DNA from: Emcibacter nanhaiensis
GTDB lineage: Bacteria; Pseudomonadota; Alphaproteobacteria; Sphingomonadales; Emcibacteraceae
Reading direction: 5' to 3'
DNA length: 64,000 nucleotides
Assembly (NCBI RefSeq): GCF_006385175.1
Contig: NZ_VFIY01000008.1
Coordinates: 97,656 to 161,655 of the forward strand
Below, one piece after another: positions 43,346 to 52,719 of this stretch. The notes beneath the pieces are model-generated. The model ran no database searches and was not told where the DNA came from. It saw only the letters and a list, made by a program, of their open reading frames with translations. Positions within the stretch are counted from its first letter, which is position 1. The number at the start of each line of letters is the position of its first letter. A program made the position numbers and the translations under genes.

Positions 43346-44227
43346 TCAGTCTGAGAGTTGTAAATAATTGTTGGCGACGGCAGAGATGTTTTGAGTTCTC
43401 TGTTCTTCTTGGCTTTTAAAAACACTGTGCGTTGCGAAAACGAGCGGCAAGTCTGCACCAACCTCGTCGGATGCGGAGAAAAGGTATCTCAAATCCTTCA
43501 GCACCAGCGATATCGGGTATAGGGACTTAAAGTCTTTTGCCGATACCTGCCGAAGTGTTGCCGCCACGATTGGACTGAGCACCGGAGTGGCCTCAAAAAA
43601 CCGTTCGACCTCGCCAGGGGGCATGCCGCATCGGGACAGAAACCCTAACACCTCGGCCATGGAACAGACCTGTGTCGCCAACAGGCCATTGATCGCAAGC
43701 TTTACAAGGGTTGCGTTCGGAGGCGCGCCGACATGATGGTGCGTCGTTCCCATCACCTCAATCAACGTTGAGGCATCAGCAATATCCGCAGGAGCCCCAC
43801 CCAATAAGAACGTCAGGTTACCCCCTTCCGCGTGCGGCAAAGACCCCGATACGGGCGCTTCAATAAAGCGCCAGCCATTTTGCTTTGCTTCTTGGTCCAA
43901 TTGGGTGATTCGTTTAAGCGACAGAGTGCTGCATTCAATCGCGATTGACTGGGGGCGGAGGCCTTTCACCAAACCATTTGGCCCGGACCAAATAGCCTGG
44001 GATGCTTCATCGCCTTCCACCATGACGAAAATGATCTCAGCATTTTTTGCCGCATCGGATGGCGAAGAGGCGAGTTTTGCGCCTCGGGATACCAAAGGTT
44101 CGGCGCGCGAACCTGTCCTGTTCCAAAGCGTAAGAGGAACTCCGGCATCCAGCAGTCGCATCGCCATGCGGCTGCCCATGGCTCCCATGCCCAAAAAAGC
44201 GGTGTTTGGAAACGTGTTATTCATCAT
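43346..44227 (-). CDS. 3-hydroxyisobutyrate-dehydrogenase-like NAD(P) oxidoreductase
   Basis: A 293-aa beta-hydroxyacid dehydrogenase. Rossmann motif FLGMGAMGSRMA, substrate region EAPVSGSLPHAEGGNLTFLLGG, and catalytic Lys in ATLVKLAINGLL. Reduces or oxidises 3-hydroxy acids, or acts as an imine reductase in some members. Divergent from an MmyB-like regulator about 140 bp away, which may control it. Confidence 0.9.
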   Translation of the reverse strand: MMNNTFPNTAFLGMGAMGSRMAMRLLDAGVPLTLWNRTGSRAEPLVSRGAKLASSPSDAAKNAEIIFVMVEGDEASQAIWSGPNGLVKGLRPQSIAIECSTLSLKRITQLDQEAKQNGWRFIEAPVSGSLPHAEGGNLTFLLGGAPADIADASTLIEVMGTTHHHVGAPPNATLVKLAINGLLATQVCSMAEVLGFLSRCGMPPGEVERFFEATPVLSPIVAATLRQVSAKDFKSLYPISLVLKDLRYLFSASDEVGADLPLVFATHSVFKSQEEQRTQNISAVANNYLQLSD

Positions 44228-44371
44228 GAAGTCCGATCACTCAAGCATTCCTGATTCTCAACAGACCCTAGAGCAAAGACTGAACCCATCGCCATTACCT
44301 GATAGGTTATTGCACATTTGACCTGTACAAGTATGACTATGGAAACACTGCATGGCGTGCGTAGGAGCAAA

Positions 44372-45178
44372 ATGAGCGAAACGGGACCAAGATTGCCGAA
44401 AATGACACTTGCAAGAATGACGCTTGGAACCTTGCTTCGGCAATGGCGGAAAAATTCAGGCTTGAGCCAGCTAGACCTCGCTCTCGATATCGGCGTCTCG
44501 ACCCGTCATCTGAGCTTTCTCGAATGTGACAAAGCCCTTCCCAGCGAACCCATGTTGAAAGCGATTTCAACGCTCCTTGACATACCGGAGGCCGAACAAA
44601 ACATGCTTCGTCTCGCGGCAGGCTTTAAGCCTTTGCCTTACAAGCATGGGCCAGAGACAGAAGAACACGGTCGCGTACGAAAAATCATCGAACAGGTCAA
44701 GCGGGCTCACAAGGATGTTCCTTTGCTGGTCAAAGATCAAATCTGGGACATCATTGACCTGAACAATCCAGCGCAACGCTTCTTCAAAACATTGACGGGC
44801 CGCTCTTTGCTTCTTGAGGATCATTTTGTAAATGTGCTCGAGCTGATCTTCGCTCCGGACCTGTTGCGCAAGCACATCGTCAATTGGGAGGACGTTGCGG
44901 ACGCGACCGTTCGCCATGTTCATCACGAAACAGGATTAGCCTCCGAGAACCCGGCATTTCAGGCGGTGTTGGATCGCGTAATGGATTTTTCGGGATTTAG
45001 GGAGCGTTGGATCAATCCATTATCCATGAACGCAAATCAATATGCGACGCGATACATATTCAACGAGGGGGGCAAACGCCGATCCTACGATTCCGTCCTC
45101 ATTTCATTAGGCGCGCCCTATGAGGCTATCCTTGGGGGCATTCGCTTTGATACGTTCCATGCCGTCACTGACGAGTAA
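44372..45178 (+). CDS. XRE-family regulator, MmyB-like
   Basis: About 268 aa from ATG 44372 with AGGAG four bases upstream; a longer frame reaches back to a TTG at 44318. The HTH is RQWRKNSGLSQLDLALDIGVSTRHLSFLE, and the C-terminal two-thirds are the MmyB ligand-binding domain (PALNL-type segment ATVRHVHHETG, NPLSMNANQYATRYIFNEGG). Usually controls the adjacent oxidoreductase, here the divergent hydroxyacid dehydrogenase. Confidence 0.9.
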   Translation: MSETGPRLPKMTLARMTLGTLLRQWRKNSGLSQLDLALDIGVSTRHLSFLECDKALPSEPMLKAISTLLDIPEAEQNMLRLAAGFKPLPYKHGPETEEHGRVRKIIEQVKRAHKDVPLLVKDQIWDIIDLNNPAQRFFKTLTGRSLLLEDHFVNVLELIFAPDLLRKHIVNWEDVADATVRHVHHETGLASENPAFQAVLDRVMDFSGFRERWINPLSMNANQYATRYIFNEGGKRRSYDSVLISLGAPYEAILGGIRFDTFHAVTDE

Positions 45179-45240
45179 TAGTGCAATTGGCGCTAAACCA
45201 ACACCCCATCGGTCAAGGTGACCATGCGGTCCATGCGCAC

Positions 45241-45274
45241 AAAAAAGGGCTTAGCAGAAAGATGGTAAGCCCTT
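45241..45274 (-). terminator. Hairpin terminator beside repeat copy C
   Basis: AAGGGCTTA (45245-45253) pairs perfectly with TAAGCCCTT (45266-45274). On the minus strand the stem is followed by TTTTT (complement of 45241-45246). On the plus strand GATTTTATT follows, so it may also serve the regulator gene. Confidence 0.75.
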
Positions 45275-45345
45275 GATTTTATTGCTTGTGGGGGCAGGCT
45301 TCCAACTGAACCCATACTCAGATTTTCTTAGCTTAGCAGCATAAC
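45273..45345. repeat. Dispersed repeat, copy C
   Basis: TTGCTTGTGGGGGCAGG, tRNA-acceptor-like on the minus strand, is followed by the core AACTGAACCCATACTC and CTTAGCAGCATAA. The first 27 bp of the core (from 45302) are identical to copy B. It lies exactly where the amidohydrolase pseudogene loses homology. Confidence 0.7.
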
Positions 45346-45346
45346 C

Positions 45347-45745
45347 ATATCCGATATATCGGTTCGTATTTTTTGGTAAAAAGCCCTTCCTCAACTGCTT
45401 TCCACAGACCATAATCTGTCCCCCGGCAAAATCTCTAACGGAAGTAAACCCGCGGTGCAGTGAATCTTCCAGCAGCTTCCTCGCCGGATGTGCGAGATTG
45501 CTCATCGTTTTTTTGTCAAGCGCAACAAAATCCAGATCACTGATATAGGCGTGGTAATGAGCATCAATCAGGCCCGGCATGAGAACGCATCCTTCCAAAT
45601 CGATCTGTCTCGCCTGGGAGGGCCTCTCTGATTCAGGCGGGATCGCCCTGATCATTCCCCCTTCCACCAGGACAGATCTATCCGTAACAAGATCAGCTTG
45701 GCGACCGTCAAAAATCCTGGCATTCGAAAATAACAGAGGTTCCAT
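45347..45745 (-). pseudogene. Amidohydrolase, frameshifted and truncated
   Basis: From ATG 45745 (AGGGAG upstream) the frame gives a normal amidohydrolase N-terminus: ARIFDGRQADLVTDRSVLVEGG, LMPGLIDAHYHAYI with the metal His pair, and HRGFTSVRDFAGG. At the C5 run 45420-45424 (G5 in the gene) the frame shifts; one frame over the homology continues as TDYGLWKAVEEGLFTK. It then stops at about 45347, where repeat copy C begins. The remaining two-thirds of the enzyme (about 300 residues) are absent. Confidence 0.8.
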
Positions 45746-45769
45746 TTCATACTCCCTGACAAATCACAA

Positions 45770-46138
45770 TTACTGGATCTGCATCATCATTTCGAGCGCC
45801 AAAACTCCAACGCCGAAAATATTTATCGAAATCGCGGAAAACCATGCCAGTCGGGACGAATAAACCTCTGCCGAATAAGTCAAAAGATGCTTTATCACAC
45901 CAAACCGCAGGATCAAAAGAAGATACAGGATGACAAATGCATTCCATACAGACGGGATTAAAATATCACCCGAAGACCAGATCAGGTAGAATACAGACAT
46001 CACGAGAATACCAAATACCGGATCTGTGGCCGCCAGGGGGCGGCGCAATAAATCTGATCTTACCTGGCTGACAATATTGTAGCCAACAGCAAGCACAAAA
46101 TATAATTCGCACAGGGTGTGGATTGAAAGCTCAGGCAT
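45770..46138 (-). CDS. Small integral membrane protein, unknown function
   Basis: A 122-aa protein with about four hydrophobic segments (about 8-24, 44-60, 64-80, 98-118). No family recognised. GAGGAAG sits just before the ATG, and the stop lies 24 bp before the amidohydrolase start, so they formed one transcript. Possibly a membrane partner in that lost pathway (inference). Confidence 0.7.
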   Translation of the reverse strand: MPELSIHTLCELYFVLAVGYNIVSQVRSDLLRRPLAATDPVFGILVMSVFYLIWSSGDILIPSVWNAFVILYLLLILRFGVIKHLLTYSAEVYSSRLAWFSAISINIFGVGVLALEMMMQIQ

Positions 46139-46169
46139 GTTCTTCCTCTTTTTCGCTGATAGTCTGTAC

Positions 46170-46306
46170 TACCAGAAGGTTACGACCCGCAGGCCAATAT
46201 CTCCCCCGATGCGGGCCAACATGATGAAGGCGGGAATGCCGATGATACCGCCGACGGTAAGGAGCCAGAGATGAATTCCAGTCGTTGTTTCGGTTTCCGG
46301 AACCAT
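46170..46306 (-). CDS. Possible single-helix small membrane protein
   Basis: From ATG 46306 a short frame reads MVPETETTTGIHLWLLTVGG followed by IIGIPAFIMLARIGG, one clear membrane helix of about 20 residues. It would encode about 41-45 aa. I could not settle the last 6-10 residues and stop by hand, so the left end is approximate. No strong ribosome site. It precedes the four-helix protein on the same strand. Confidence 0.3.
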
Positions 46307-46443
46307 ATCACTTGAATGATCTGAATTGGAGGGTGGGCAAGTCACAGGGAGAACTTTCTGTAAGGACTGCAGGAGACTGGACCGCAGGTTAGCAATCCGG
46401 TGCCTCCAGCATCTTCAACTGTGGAGTTGCGACGCAAATCATC

Positions 46444-48117
46444 TCAGGCCCTGACCCCATAGTCCCGCTCCGCCTGATCCGGTGTCACAAAGCCGTTCTT
46501 CACATCTTCAGCCAGCTTTGCCGGGTCACGTTGCGCGGGATCGCCGTGGCCGCCGCCGGTTCCAGTCATCAGGCGGATAACCTCGCCTTTTTTCACCGGT
46601 ACCGAGGTACACATGTGATGACGTTCGCAACTGCCATCATGCCGCAAAATCAGAGCGTAATTGTTGGACCCTTCCTGTCCCCCTTCCATGCCCCATGGAC
46701 GGGAGACGGTGCGGGAAGCTGCATAGGTCAGGTAGGCCTCTTCGGAAGTGACCCGATAATCCAGGACAATACCTTTTCCGCCGCGATATTTACCTGCGCC
46801 GCCGTCCTCGTTATGAAAAGCATACTGGTCAAGGCGCAAGCCGTAACGGGACTCAAAAAGTTCCGTCGGGATATTGAAGGTCTCCCCGTTGGCACAACAG
46901 AACTGGCCACTGTCTCCGTCCAGGCCGGCAGAAGCTCCCCAGCCGCCAACCAGCGGTTCCCCCATGACAAACAGGTCCCCGGTGTCCGGATGCAGGCCGC
47001 TGATGAAAGTGGCCCCCACGCTCCGCATATGGCCGGCGGGCAGTTTTTCCGGCATCACAGGCGCCAGGGCCTTCCACATAACATCAATGGCCGCGATCAG
47101 CGGCTCGTAATAAAGAGAAACAGGGGCCGGGGACTGTGCGCTGATAATGGTGCCATCGGGGCACACTACATCCAGCATACGGAAACACCCGCCATTGGCC
47201 GGAATCTCCGTATTGGTTACCGCTTTGAAGATACAACGCGCCCCGGTCACAAGCCCTGTGTAGGAACAGTTGATCGGGCCGGTTACCTGGGCATCCGTGC
47301 CTGTATAGTCGGCGATCATCCGGTCCTCTGAGATGGTCACTTTTACCCTGACCGTAAAGGGGCCGTTACCCAGACCGTCTTCCTCAACAATATCCTCGGC
47401 TTCAAAAACACCCTGGGGCAGCATCTCCAGTTCGGCAAGGGTCATCCGCTCACCATAATCCAGAAGCTCCTGCATGGCATTTAACACAGGGTCCAGGCCG
47501 TATTTTTCGGTCAGTTCCAGCATGCGTTTTGCCCCGACACGCGCTGCTGCCACACCGGCGTGCATATCGCCGAGCGTACTATCCGGCAGTCGCACATTGT
47601 CGCGGATCAGACTGACCAGAGACTGGTTGATCTTCCCGCCTTCATAAAGCTTGAGAAAGCGAAAGTGCAGGCCTTCCTGGAAAATATCAGTGGCATTTGT
47701 GGATACGCTGCCCGGCTGTGCGCCGCCGACTTCGGTCCAATGCGCCTTGTTCACGGTCCAGCCAATCAGTTTTTCAGCGGAGAAAACCGGCACCAGGATC
47801 ACCACGTCAGACAGATGCGTCCCGCCACCTTCATAGGGACTATTGGTAATAAACACATCACCTGGACTGACATCACCCGGATTGGGATAGTGTTGCAGGC
47901 AACTCTGTACCGCCGTATCCAGAGTAGCGAGAAAGGCGGTCACCCCGTTACCCTGCGCCAGCAGATTGCCTTCGGCGTCGGTCGCCCCCACGGCAAAGTC
48001 TGTGGTTTCATAGATAATCGGACTCATACTGGTGCGGATCATGGCCAGGAACATTTCCTCCCCGAGCGCGACGAGGGAATCCTTGATGATCTCCGTTGTA
48101 AAAATATCGGTGGTCAT
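46444..48117 (-). CDS. Hydantoinase B / oxoprolinase family subunit
   Basis: A 557-aa HyuB-family protein: opens IIKDSLVALGEEMFLAMIRTSMSPIIYET, contains PGDVFITNSPYEGGGTHLSD with the metal-binding-like region, and ends with the Gly-rich TGTGGGHGDP. Works with HyuA in ATP-dependent opening of hydantoin or 5-oxoproline rings, or in acetone-carboxylase-like reactions. It starts two bases after the hyuA stop. Confidence 0.92.
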   Translation of the reverse strand: MTTDIFTTEIIKDSLVALGEEMFLAMIRTSMSPIIYETTDFAVGATDAEGNLLAQGNGVTAFLATLDTAVQSCLQHYPNPGDVSPGDVFITNSPYEGGGTHLSDVVILVPVFSAEKLIGWTVNKAHWTEVGGAQPGSVSTNATDIFQEGLHFRFLKLYEGGKINQSLVSLIRDNVRLPDSTLGDMHAGVAAARVGAKRMLELTEKYGLDPVLNAMQELLDYGERMTLAELEMLPQGVFEAEDIVEEDGLGNGPFTVRVKVTISEDRMIADYTGTDAQVTGPINCSYTGLVTGARCIFKAVTNTEIPANGGCFRMLDVVCPDGTIISAQSPAPVSLYYEPLIAAIDVMWKALAPVMPEKLPAGHMRSVGATFISGLHPDTGDLFVMGEPLVGGWGASAGLDGDSGQFCCANGETFNIPTELFESRYGLRLDQYAFHNEDGGAGKYRGGKGIVLDYRVTSEEAYLTYAASRTVSRPWGMEGGQEGSNNYALILRHDGSCERHHMCTSVPVKKGEVIRLMTGTGGGHGDPAQRDPAKLAEDVKNGFVTPDQAERDYGVRA

Positions 48118-48119
48118 GA

Positions 48120-50198
48120 TTATTTCTCCTCCTGATTCAGGGCGACATGATAGTTGCCATAGTCATCCAGGCTCACCCGGTGGTCGGGCGAAACCACCAG
48201 CGTCACAGACGGTTCCTGAATAACGGCGGGGCCTTCAAATTCCATCCCCGGTTCCAGGCACAAGCCGTTATAAATCACCGCATCATGAATGCCGTGTTTG
48301 TCAAAATCGACAGAGCGTGTGGCGAGAATGGCTTCCTTCAAACTCCGACCTGTTTTCTCCCTGCGAGCCAGCTCCGGTTTGTCCACCGGCACCTTGGCCA
48401 CCAGATGAAAATTCACGAGCTGCACCGGGGCCTCCAGACGATAGGTAAAGCGTTTCTCATAAGCTTCATGAAAATTAGCGATGGTCGCCACCACATCCGG
48501 CGCGCCACCGGCCGTCATCAGGAACGGCACCTTGACAGTGTGTTCCTGTCCCTGATAACGCAGGTCAGCCTGATACTCGAATTGCATCCCGGCGTCCCAG
48601 ATACTTACTCCATCTGCCCGATAGTCAGCCCGGGCTTTATCCGCCATAAGCGCAAAACTTTCAGCGACCTGTTCGGCGCTCTGAGCCGTCAGAGCCAAAG
48701 GACTTGTCTGCAGATAGTCGCGACGAAGATCAGTCAACAGCATACCCCAGGCAGAAAAAACAGAGGAGTTCACCGGGACGATTACCCGCGGCACTTTCAA
48801 TTCTTCAGCCAGGGCCACGGCATGCATGGCCCCTCCGCCACCGAAAGCAATCAGGGCGAAATCGCGGGGGTCATATCCCTTGTTGGTGGACACCAGCCGC
48901 AGTGCGTTGACCATATTGGCATTCGCAATCCGCACAATCCCGCGGGCCAGCTCAGCCCGATCCACATTCAGGTCTTCGCAGAGCGGATCAAAGGCCGCAT
49001 TCACAGCTTTCCAGTCTGGTTCGACTTCCCCGCCGACGAAGCTCGCCGGATCAATGCGGCCCAATACAAGGTTTGCGTCTGTTGTGGTCGGCTTGCTGCC
49101 ACCGCGACCGTAGGCCGCCGGTCCGGGCATGGCGCCCGCAGACTGGGGCCCCACATGAAGCTTGCCGCCTTCGTCCACCCAGGCAATGGAACCGCCGCCG
49201 TTACCGATTTCCACAATCTCGGACACCGGGGTCTGGATAGGATAACCGGGGCATTTGGTGTCGCGCTCGATAGAATATTCCGTGGTCACCTTCACATCGC
49301 CATTTTCAATCAGCGTACATTTTGCTGTCGTACCGCCGATATCTAGCACAATCAGATTCTTCTCCCCGATAATTTCACCAAGGTAGGCGGCCGCAAAAAT
49401 ACCGCTGGCCGGACCGGATTCAACCATGGTGATCGGGTTATTTTTCGCCGCGTTCACCGTGGCAATCCCGCCGTTGGACTGCATCATATAGGGCTTTTCC
49501 GCAAAACCGTCCGCGGCCAGATGCTGTTCAAGGGATTCGATATATTTCCTGGCGATGGGATGTACATAGGCGGACAGCACGGTGGTGCTGGTCCGTTCAT
49601 ATTCCCGCCATTCCCGGCTGATCTCGTGAGAGGCCAAAACGGACACTTCCGGCCAGAGTTTGCGAATTTCCGCAAGGGCTTTCTGTTCGTTGATCGGGTT
49701 GATATAGGCATGCAGGAAACAGATTGCGATGGCCTCCACCCCTTCCGCCCGGAAGAAGTCAACCATTTCCCCAAGGCCGCTCCAGTCGGGGTCCTGCAGC
49801 ACATTTCCCTTATAGTCGACCCGCTCGTTAATTTCTGCCCTCAGGTAACGCGCGACAAAGGGTTTGGGTTTGTGAAAATTGAAGTTGAACAGGTCGGGAC
49901 GGTTGCCGCGGGCAATTTCCAGAACATCGCGGAAGCCTTTGGTGGTGATCAGGGCCGTCTTGACGCCCTTGCGCTCGGTCAGCGCATTAATCACAACAGT
50001 CGAGCCATGAGCAAAGAAATCCAGGTCCGCCGGATTCAGGCCCACTTTGCGGATGGTGTTCATCACCCCCTGCTCGAAATTCGGCGGTGTGGTATCGGCC
50101 TTTGCCGTCATCACCCTGCCCTGGGTCTCACCGCCCGGATTTACGTCATAATACACAAGGTCGGTAAAGGTGCCTCCGACGTCGCTTGCTGCTCGCAT
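48120..50198 (-). CDS. Hydantoinase A / oxoprolinase family subunit
   Basis: A 692-aa HyuA-family protein from ATG 50198 (AGGGAA upstream); an in-frame start at 50294 has no support. N-terminal ASDVGGTFTDLVYYD is the phosphate-binding motif of the actin-like ATPase, with LDIGGTTAKCTLI as the second. The C-terminal domain ends VSPDHRVSLDDYGNYHV. It forms the HyuA/HyuB pair. Lies about 110 bp downstream of a TonB receptor on the same strand. Confidence 0.92.
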   Translation of the reverse strand: MRAASDVGGTFTDLVYYDVNPGGETQGRVMTAKADTTPPNFEQGVMNTIRKVGLNPADLDFFAHGSTVVINALTERKGVKTALITTKGFRDVLEIARGNRPDLFNFNFHKPKPFVARYLRAEINERVDYKGNVLQDPDWSGLGEMVDFFRAEGVEAIAICFLHAYINPINEQKALAEIRKLWPEVSVLASHEISREWREYERTSTTVLSAYVHPIARKYIESLEQHLAADGFAEKPYMMQSNGGIATVNAAKNNPITMVESGPASGIFAAAYLGEIIGEKNLIVLDIGGTTAKCTLIENGDVKVTTEYSIERDTKCPGYPIQTPVSEIVEIGNGGGSIAWVDEGGKLHVGPQSAGAMPGPAAYGRGGSKPTTTDANLVLGRIDPASFVGGEVEPDWKAVNAAFDPLCEDLNVDRAELARGIVRIANANMVNALRLVSTNKGYDPRDFALIAFGGGGAMHAVALAEELKVPRVIVPVNSSVFSAWGMLLTDLRRDYLQTSPLALTAQSAEQVAESFALMADKARADYRADGVSIWDAGMQFEYQADLRYQGQEHTVKVPFLMTAGGAPDVVATIANFHEAYEKRFTYRLEAPVQLVNFHLVAKVPVDKPELARREKTGRSLKEAILATRSVDFDKHGIHDAVIYNGLCLEPGMEFEGPAVIQEPSVTLVVSPDHRVSLDDYGNYHVALNQEEK

Positions 50199-50255
50199 AA
50201 TCTGTTCCCTTAGTTTCAGAAGTTTTCCTCGACCGCGAGGTAAAGCGGTCCCGGT

Positions 50256-50281
50256 CGGCGGCCCCACTAAAGGAGCCGCCG
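50256..50281 (-). promoter_or_regulatory. GC-rich hairpin between TonB receptor and hyuA
   Basis: CGGCGGCCCC (50256-50265) pairs with GGAGCCGCCG (50272-50281) with one mismatch and a 6-base loop. No T-run follows on the minus strand, so it is more likely an mRNA-stabilising or partial-termination element than a full terminator. Confidence 0.4.
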
Positions 50282-50311
50282 CTGTTTCGATCAAGTTGTT
50301 AAGGTCAGACC

Positions 50312-52525
50312 TTAGAAGTTATATCGAAGGTCGATATGCCAGGTCCGCGGCGCAGCCGGATGGGAGAATCCACCGGATACCCATTCGGAGTTATACTTCT
50401 CGTCCGTCAGGTTGTTGACGCTGCCGGTGATGGACCAGCCCTGGTCCACATTTTCGATCCCTATACGGGCATTCACCAGGTTGATCGCGCTGCGGGCAGT
50501 ACTGTTTTCCGCATCCCAATACTGGGCGCCTCGACGTTCATAGTCGGCACGGGCCAGCAGTTCATAGTCCTGGGTGATCGCGGTGCGATACTGAACACCC
50601 AGGTTAAAGGTGGTTTCCGGGATATAGGGGGCGTTATTGCCTTCCTGGGCCGGATCCACAGCGTAAGATTTGATTTCGCTGTCGGTGTAGCCGAAGCCGG
50701 CCACGATATCCAGGCCTTCACCCAGGGTCGCTGCAGCTTCCAGTTCAAAGCCCTGCAGTTCGACTTCATCAATGTTTACGAGAACCTGCGCACCGACACT
50801 GCCGATAAACACAAAGTATAGCGGGTTATCCAGTTTTGTATGGAATACCGCACCGTTCAGACGAAGACGGTTGTCCAGAAGCTCGCTCTTGAAGCCGATT
50901 TCGAAAGTTTCGTTTTCTTCCTGCTTCACGACGTCGGAAACTCCGTTGGTCCCGGCATCAGCCGCCACGGCGCCAACACCGTTCTGGTTGAACTGGCCGC
51001 TACGGAAACCGATCCCCCAGGAGGCATAGGCGCTGACATCATCGGTGAAGCTGTATTTCGCTGTCACTTTCGGCTGGAACTTGCTGTAGGTTTGCTCGTT
51101 CACTGCGCCCTGTGTACCGGAAGTGTTATATTCGGAAACCGTCTGCTTGCGATGGTCTTCGTCATAACGGACCGCCACTGCGACTTCCAGTTTGTCAGTC
51201 ACATTATAGGCAGCGTTACCGAACAGCGCCCAAGCTTCGTTGTCATTGTCGTCAGCCAGGAAAGACAGGGTCGGGTTGATGGTGCTGTCAAAAGCCGGCA
51301 GACGTTCAATGCGCTCAAATCCCATCTCGTTGTCATCCCCGGTGGTGGTGGAGATAAAACGATCCGTTTTCAAGTAATAAGCGCCGACCATCCATGTCAG
51401 AGCCTGGTCAGACGGGGACGCGATGCGGAACTCGTTGCTCCAGGCGTCAACATCCACATACTGGGTCTGTGTACCGTCAAAAATTCCGAAAACATCCACA
51501 GCAGCGGTATAGGGGAACTGGTCCGCCGCCACATATTCCGTTACCCGGTTATAGGAGAAGATGTTGGTAAAGGTTGCCGCATCGGTTTCCACCGTCAGTT
51601 TTGCGGAAAATTCGTCCACGTCGCGCTCGTTTTCGCCAATATTTGTGCCACAGAAGTCGCGGCTGACAACATCAGCTCCCACATTGGTGCCGCCAAAGGG
51701 GTTGGAGGAGAAACAGCTGTCGCCATCGTATACAACAGCCTGGTACTGGAAGTTATTTGCGCCACCGTCCGTGCGCAGGATGCTGCCGCGCAGGTCGAGG
51801 GTGACGTTGTCACTAATGTTCCAGTTCAGCATGGCGCGAACAGCCACATCCTCGAGATAGTCAACTTTTTCATTCAGGTATTTATTGGTAAAATAGCCGT
51901 CCTTGTTCTGATAGCGGCCTGCCACACGGAACAACAGCTTATCCTTGACAATAGGACCGCTGACGGAACCCTGCAGGATATAGTCTTCGCCCGTGCCGTA
52001 ACTCGCCCGGACAGAGCCTTCGAACTCATTGCCCGGCTTTTTCGTCGTGATCAGGATTGCGCCGCCGGTAGCGTTACGGCCATAGAGAGCTCCCTGCGGA
52101 CCACGCAGCACTTCGATGCTTTCGATATCGAACATCGGCTGGGTCAGCTGGCGGCTGTTGATCTGAAGAACGTCGTCCACAACCACGGCAACCGGGGATT
52201 CACCGTTACGCACCTGAGAAACACCGCGGATGGTCAGGAATGAGGTGCCGGCGCTCTGGGCTTCCGCCAGGGAAACATTCGGTGTCAGAGCCAGGAAATC
52301 CCCGGCGGTGTCGATACGTGCATCCTCAATCGCTTGGGCAGAGAACGCCGTTTCGCTAAGAGGAACTTCCTGCAGACTTTCCGAGCGCATACGCGCCGTC
52401 ACTACGACTTCCTCAAGGATCATGATCTCTTCTGCCGCACTTGCCCCCTGAACAGAGCCGGTAACCGCAAGAGACCCAAGCAACGATGTCGTACCGAGCA
52501 AGCGAATTAGGCGTGAACTGGTCAT
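50312..52525 (-). CDS. TonB-dependent outer-membrane receptor
   Basis: A 737-aa receptor. Signal peptide ends about GASAAEE, TonB box LEEVVVTAR, plug IEVLRGPQGALYGRNATGGAILI, barrel ends LRYNF. Placed between a MalT-type regulator upstream and hyuAB downstream, all on the minus strand, it is probably the outer-membrane importer for the hyuAB substrate. Confidence 0.93.
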   Translation of the reverse strand: MTSSRLIRLLGTTSLLGSLAVTGSVQGASAAEEIMILEEVVVTARMRSESLQEVPLSETAFSAQAIEDARIDTAGDFLALTPNVSLAEAQSAGTSFLTIRGVSQVRNGESPVAVVVDDVLQINSRQLTQPMFDIESIEVLRGPQGALYGRNATGGAILITTKKPGNEFEGSVRASYGTGEDYILQGSVSGPIVKDKLLFRVAGRYQNKDGYFTNKYLNEKVDYLEDVAVRAMLNWNISDNVTLDLRGSILRTDGGANNFQYQAVVYDGDSCFSSNPFGGTNVGADVVSRDFCGTNIGENERDVDEFSAKLTVETDAATFTNIFSYNRVTEYVAADQFPYTAAVDVFGIFDGTQTQYVDVDAWSNEFRIASPSDQALTWMVGAYYLKTDRFISTTTGDDNEMGFERIERLPAFDSTINPTLSFLADDNDNEAWALFGNAAYNVTDKLEVAVAVRYDEDHRKQTVSEYNTSGTQGAVNEQTYSKFQPKVTAKYSFTDDVSAYASWGIGFRSGQFNQNGVGAVAADAGTNGVSDVVKQEENETFEIGFKSELLDNRLRLNGAVFHTKLDNPLYFVFIGSVGAQVLVNIDEVELQGFELEAAATLGEGLDIVAGFGYTDSEIKSYAVDPAQEGNNAPYIPETTFNLGVQYRTAITQDYELLARADYERRGAQYWDAENSTARSAINLVNARIGIENVDQGWSITGSVNNLTDEKYNSEWVSGGFSHPAAPRTWHIDLRYNF

Positions 52526-52719
52526 AATCTGTTTCCTCTCATGTTTAGTTTGTCATCTTAGCCGAACACCGGCCGGCTGAGGCCGAAACGGGATCACACA
52601 TTCCTAAAGTGTTCTGGAAATGCCGGTCTTCTTCAAGCTGCACGCGGTATAGGAGGGCGACAAAAAAGGATAGGCGCAAACGACAGGCCTTACAGGTCCT
52701 GTAGGTTAAATGGGTAGGT

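Noticed and set aside
48147..49346. 399-aa plus-strand frame
   Set aside because: Antisense to hyuA without recognisable features.
50840..52243. 467-aa open frame on the plus strand
   Set aside because: Antisense to the fourth TonB receptor; no domain visible.
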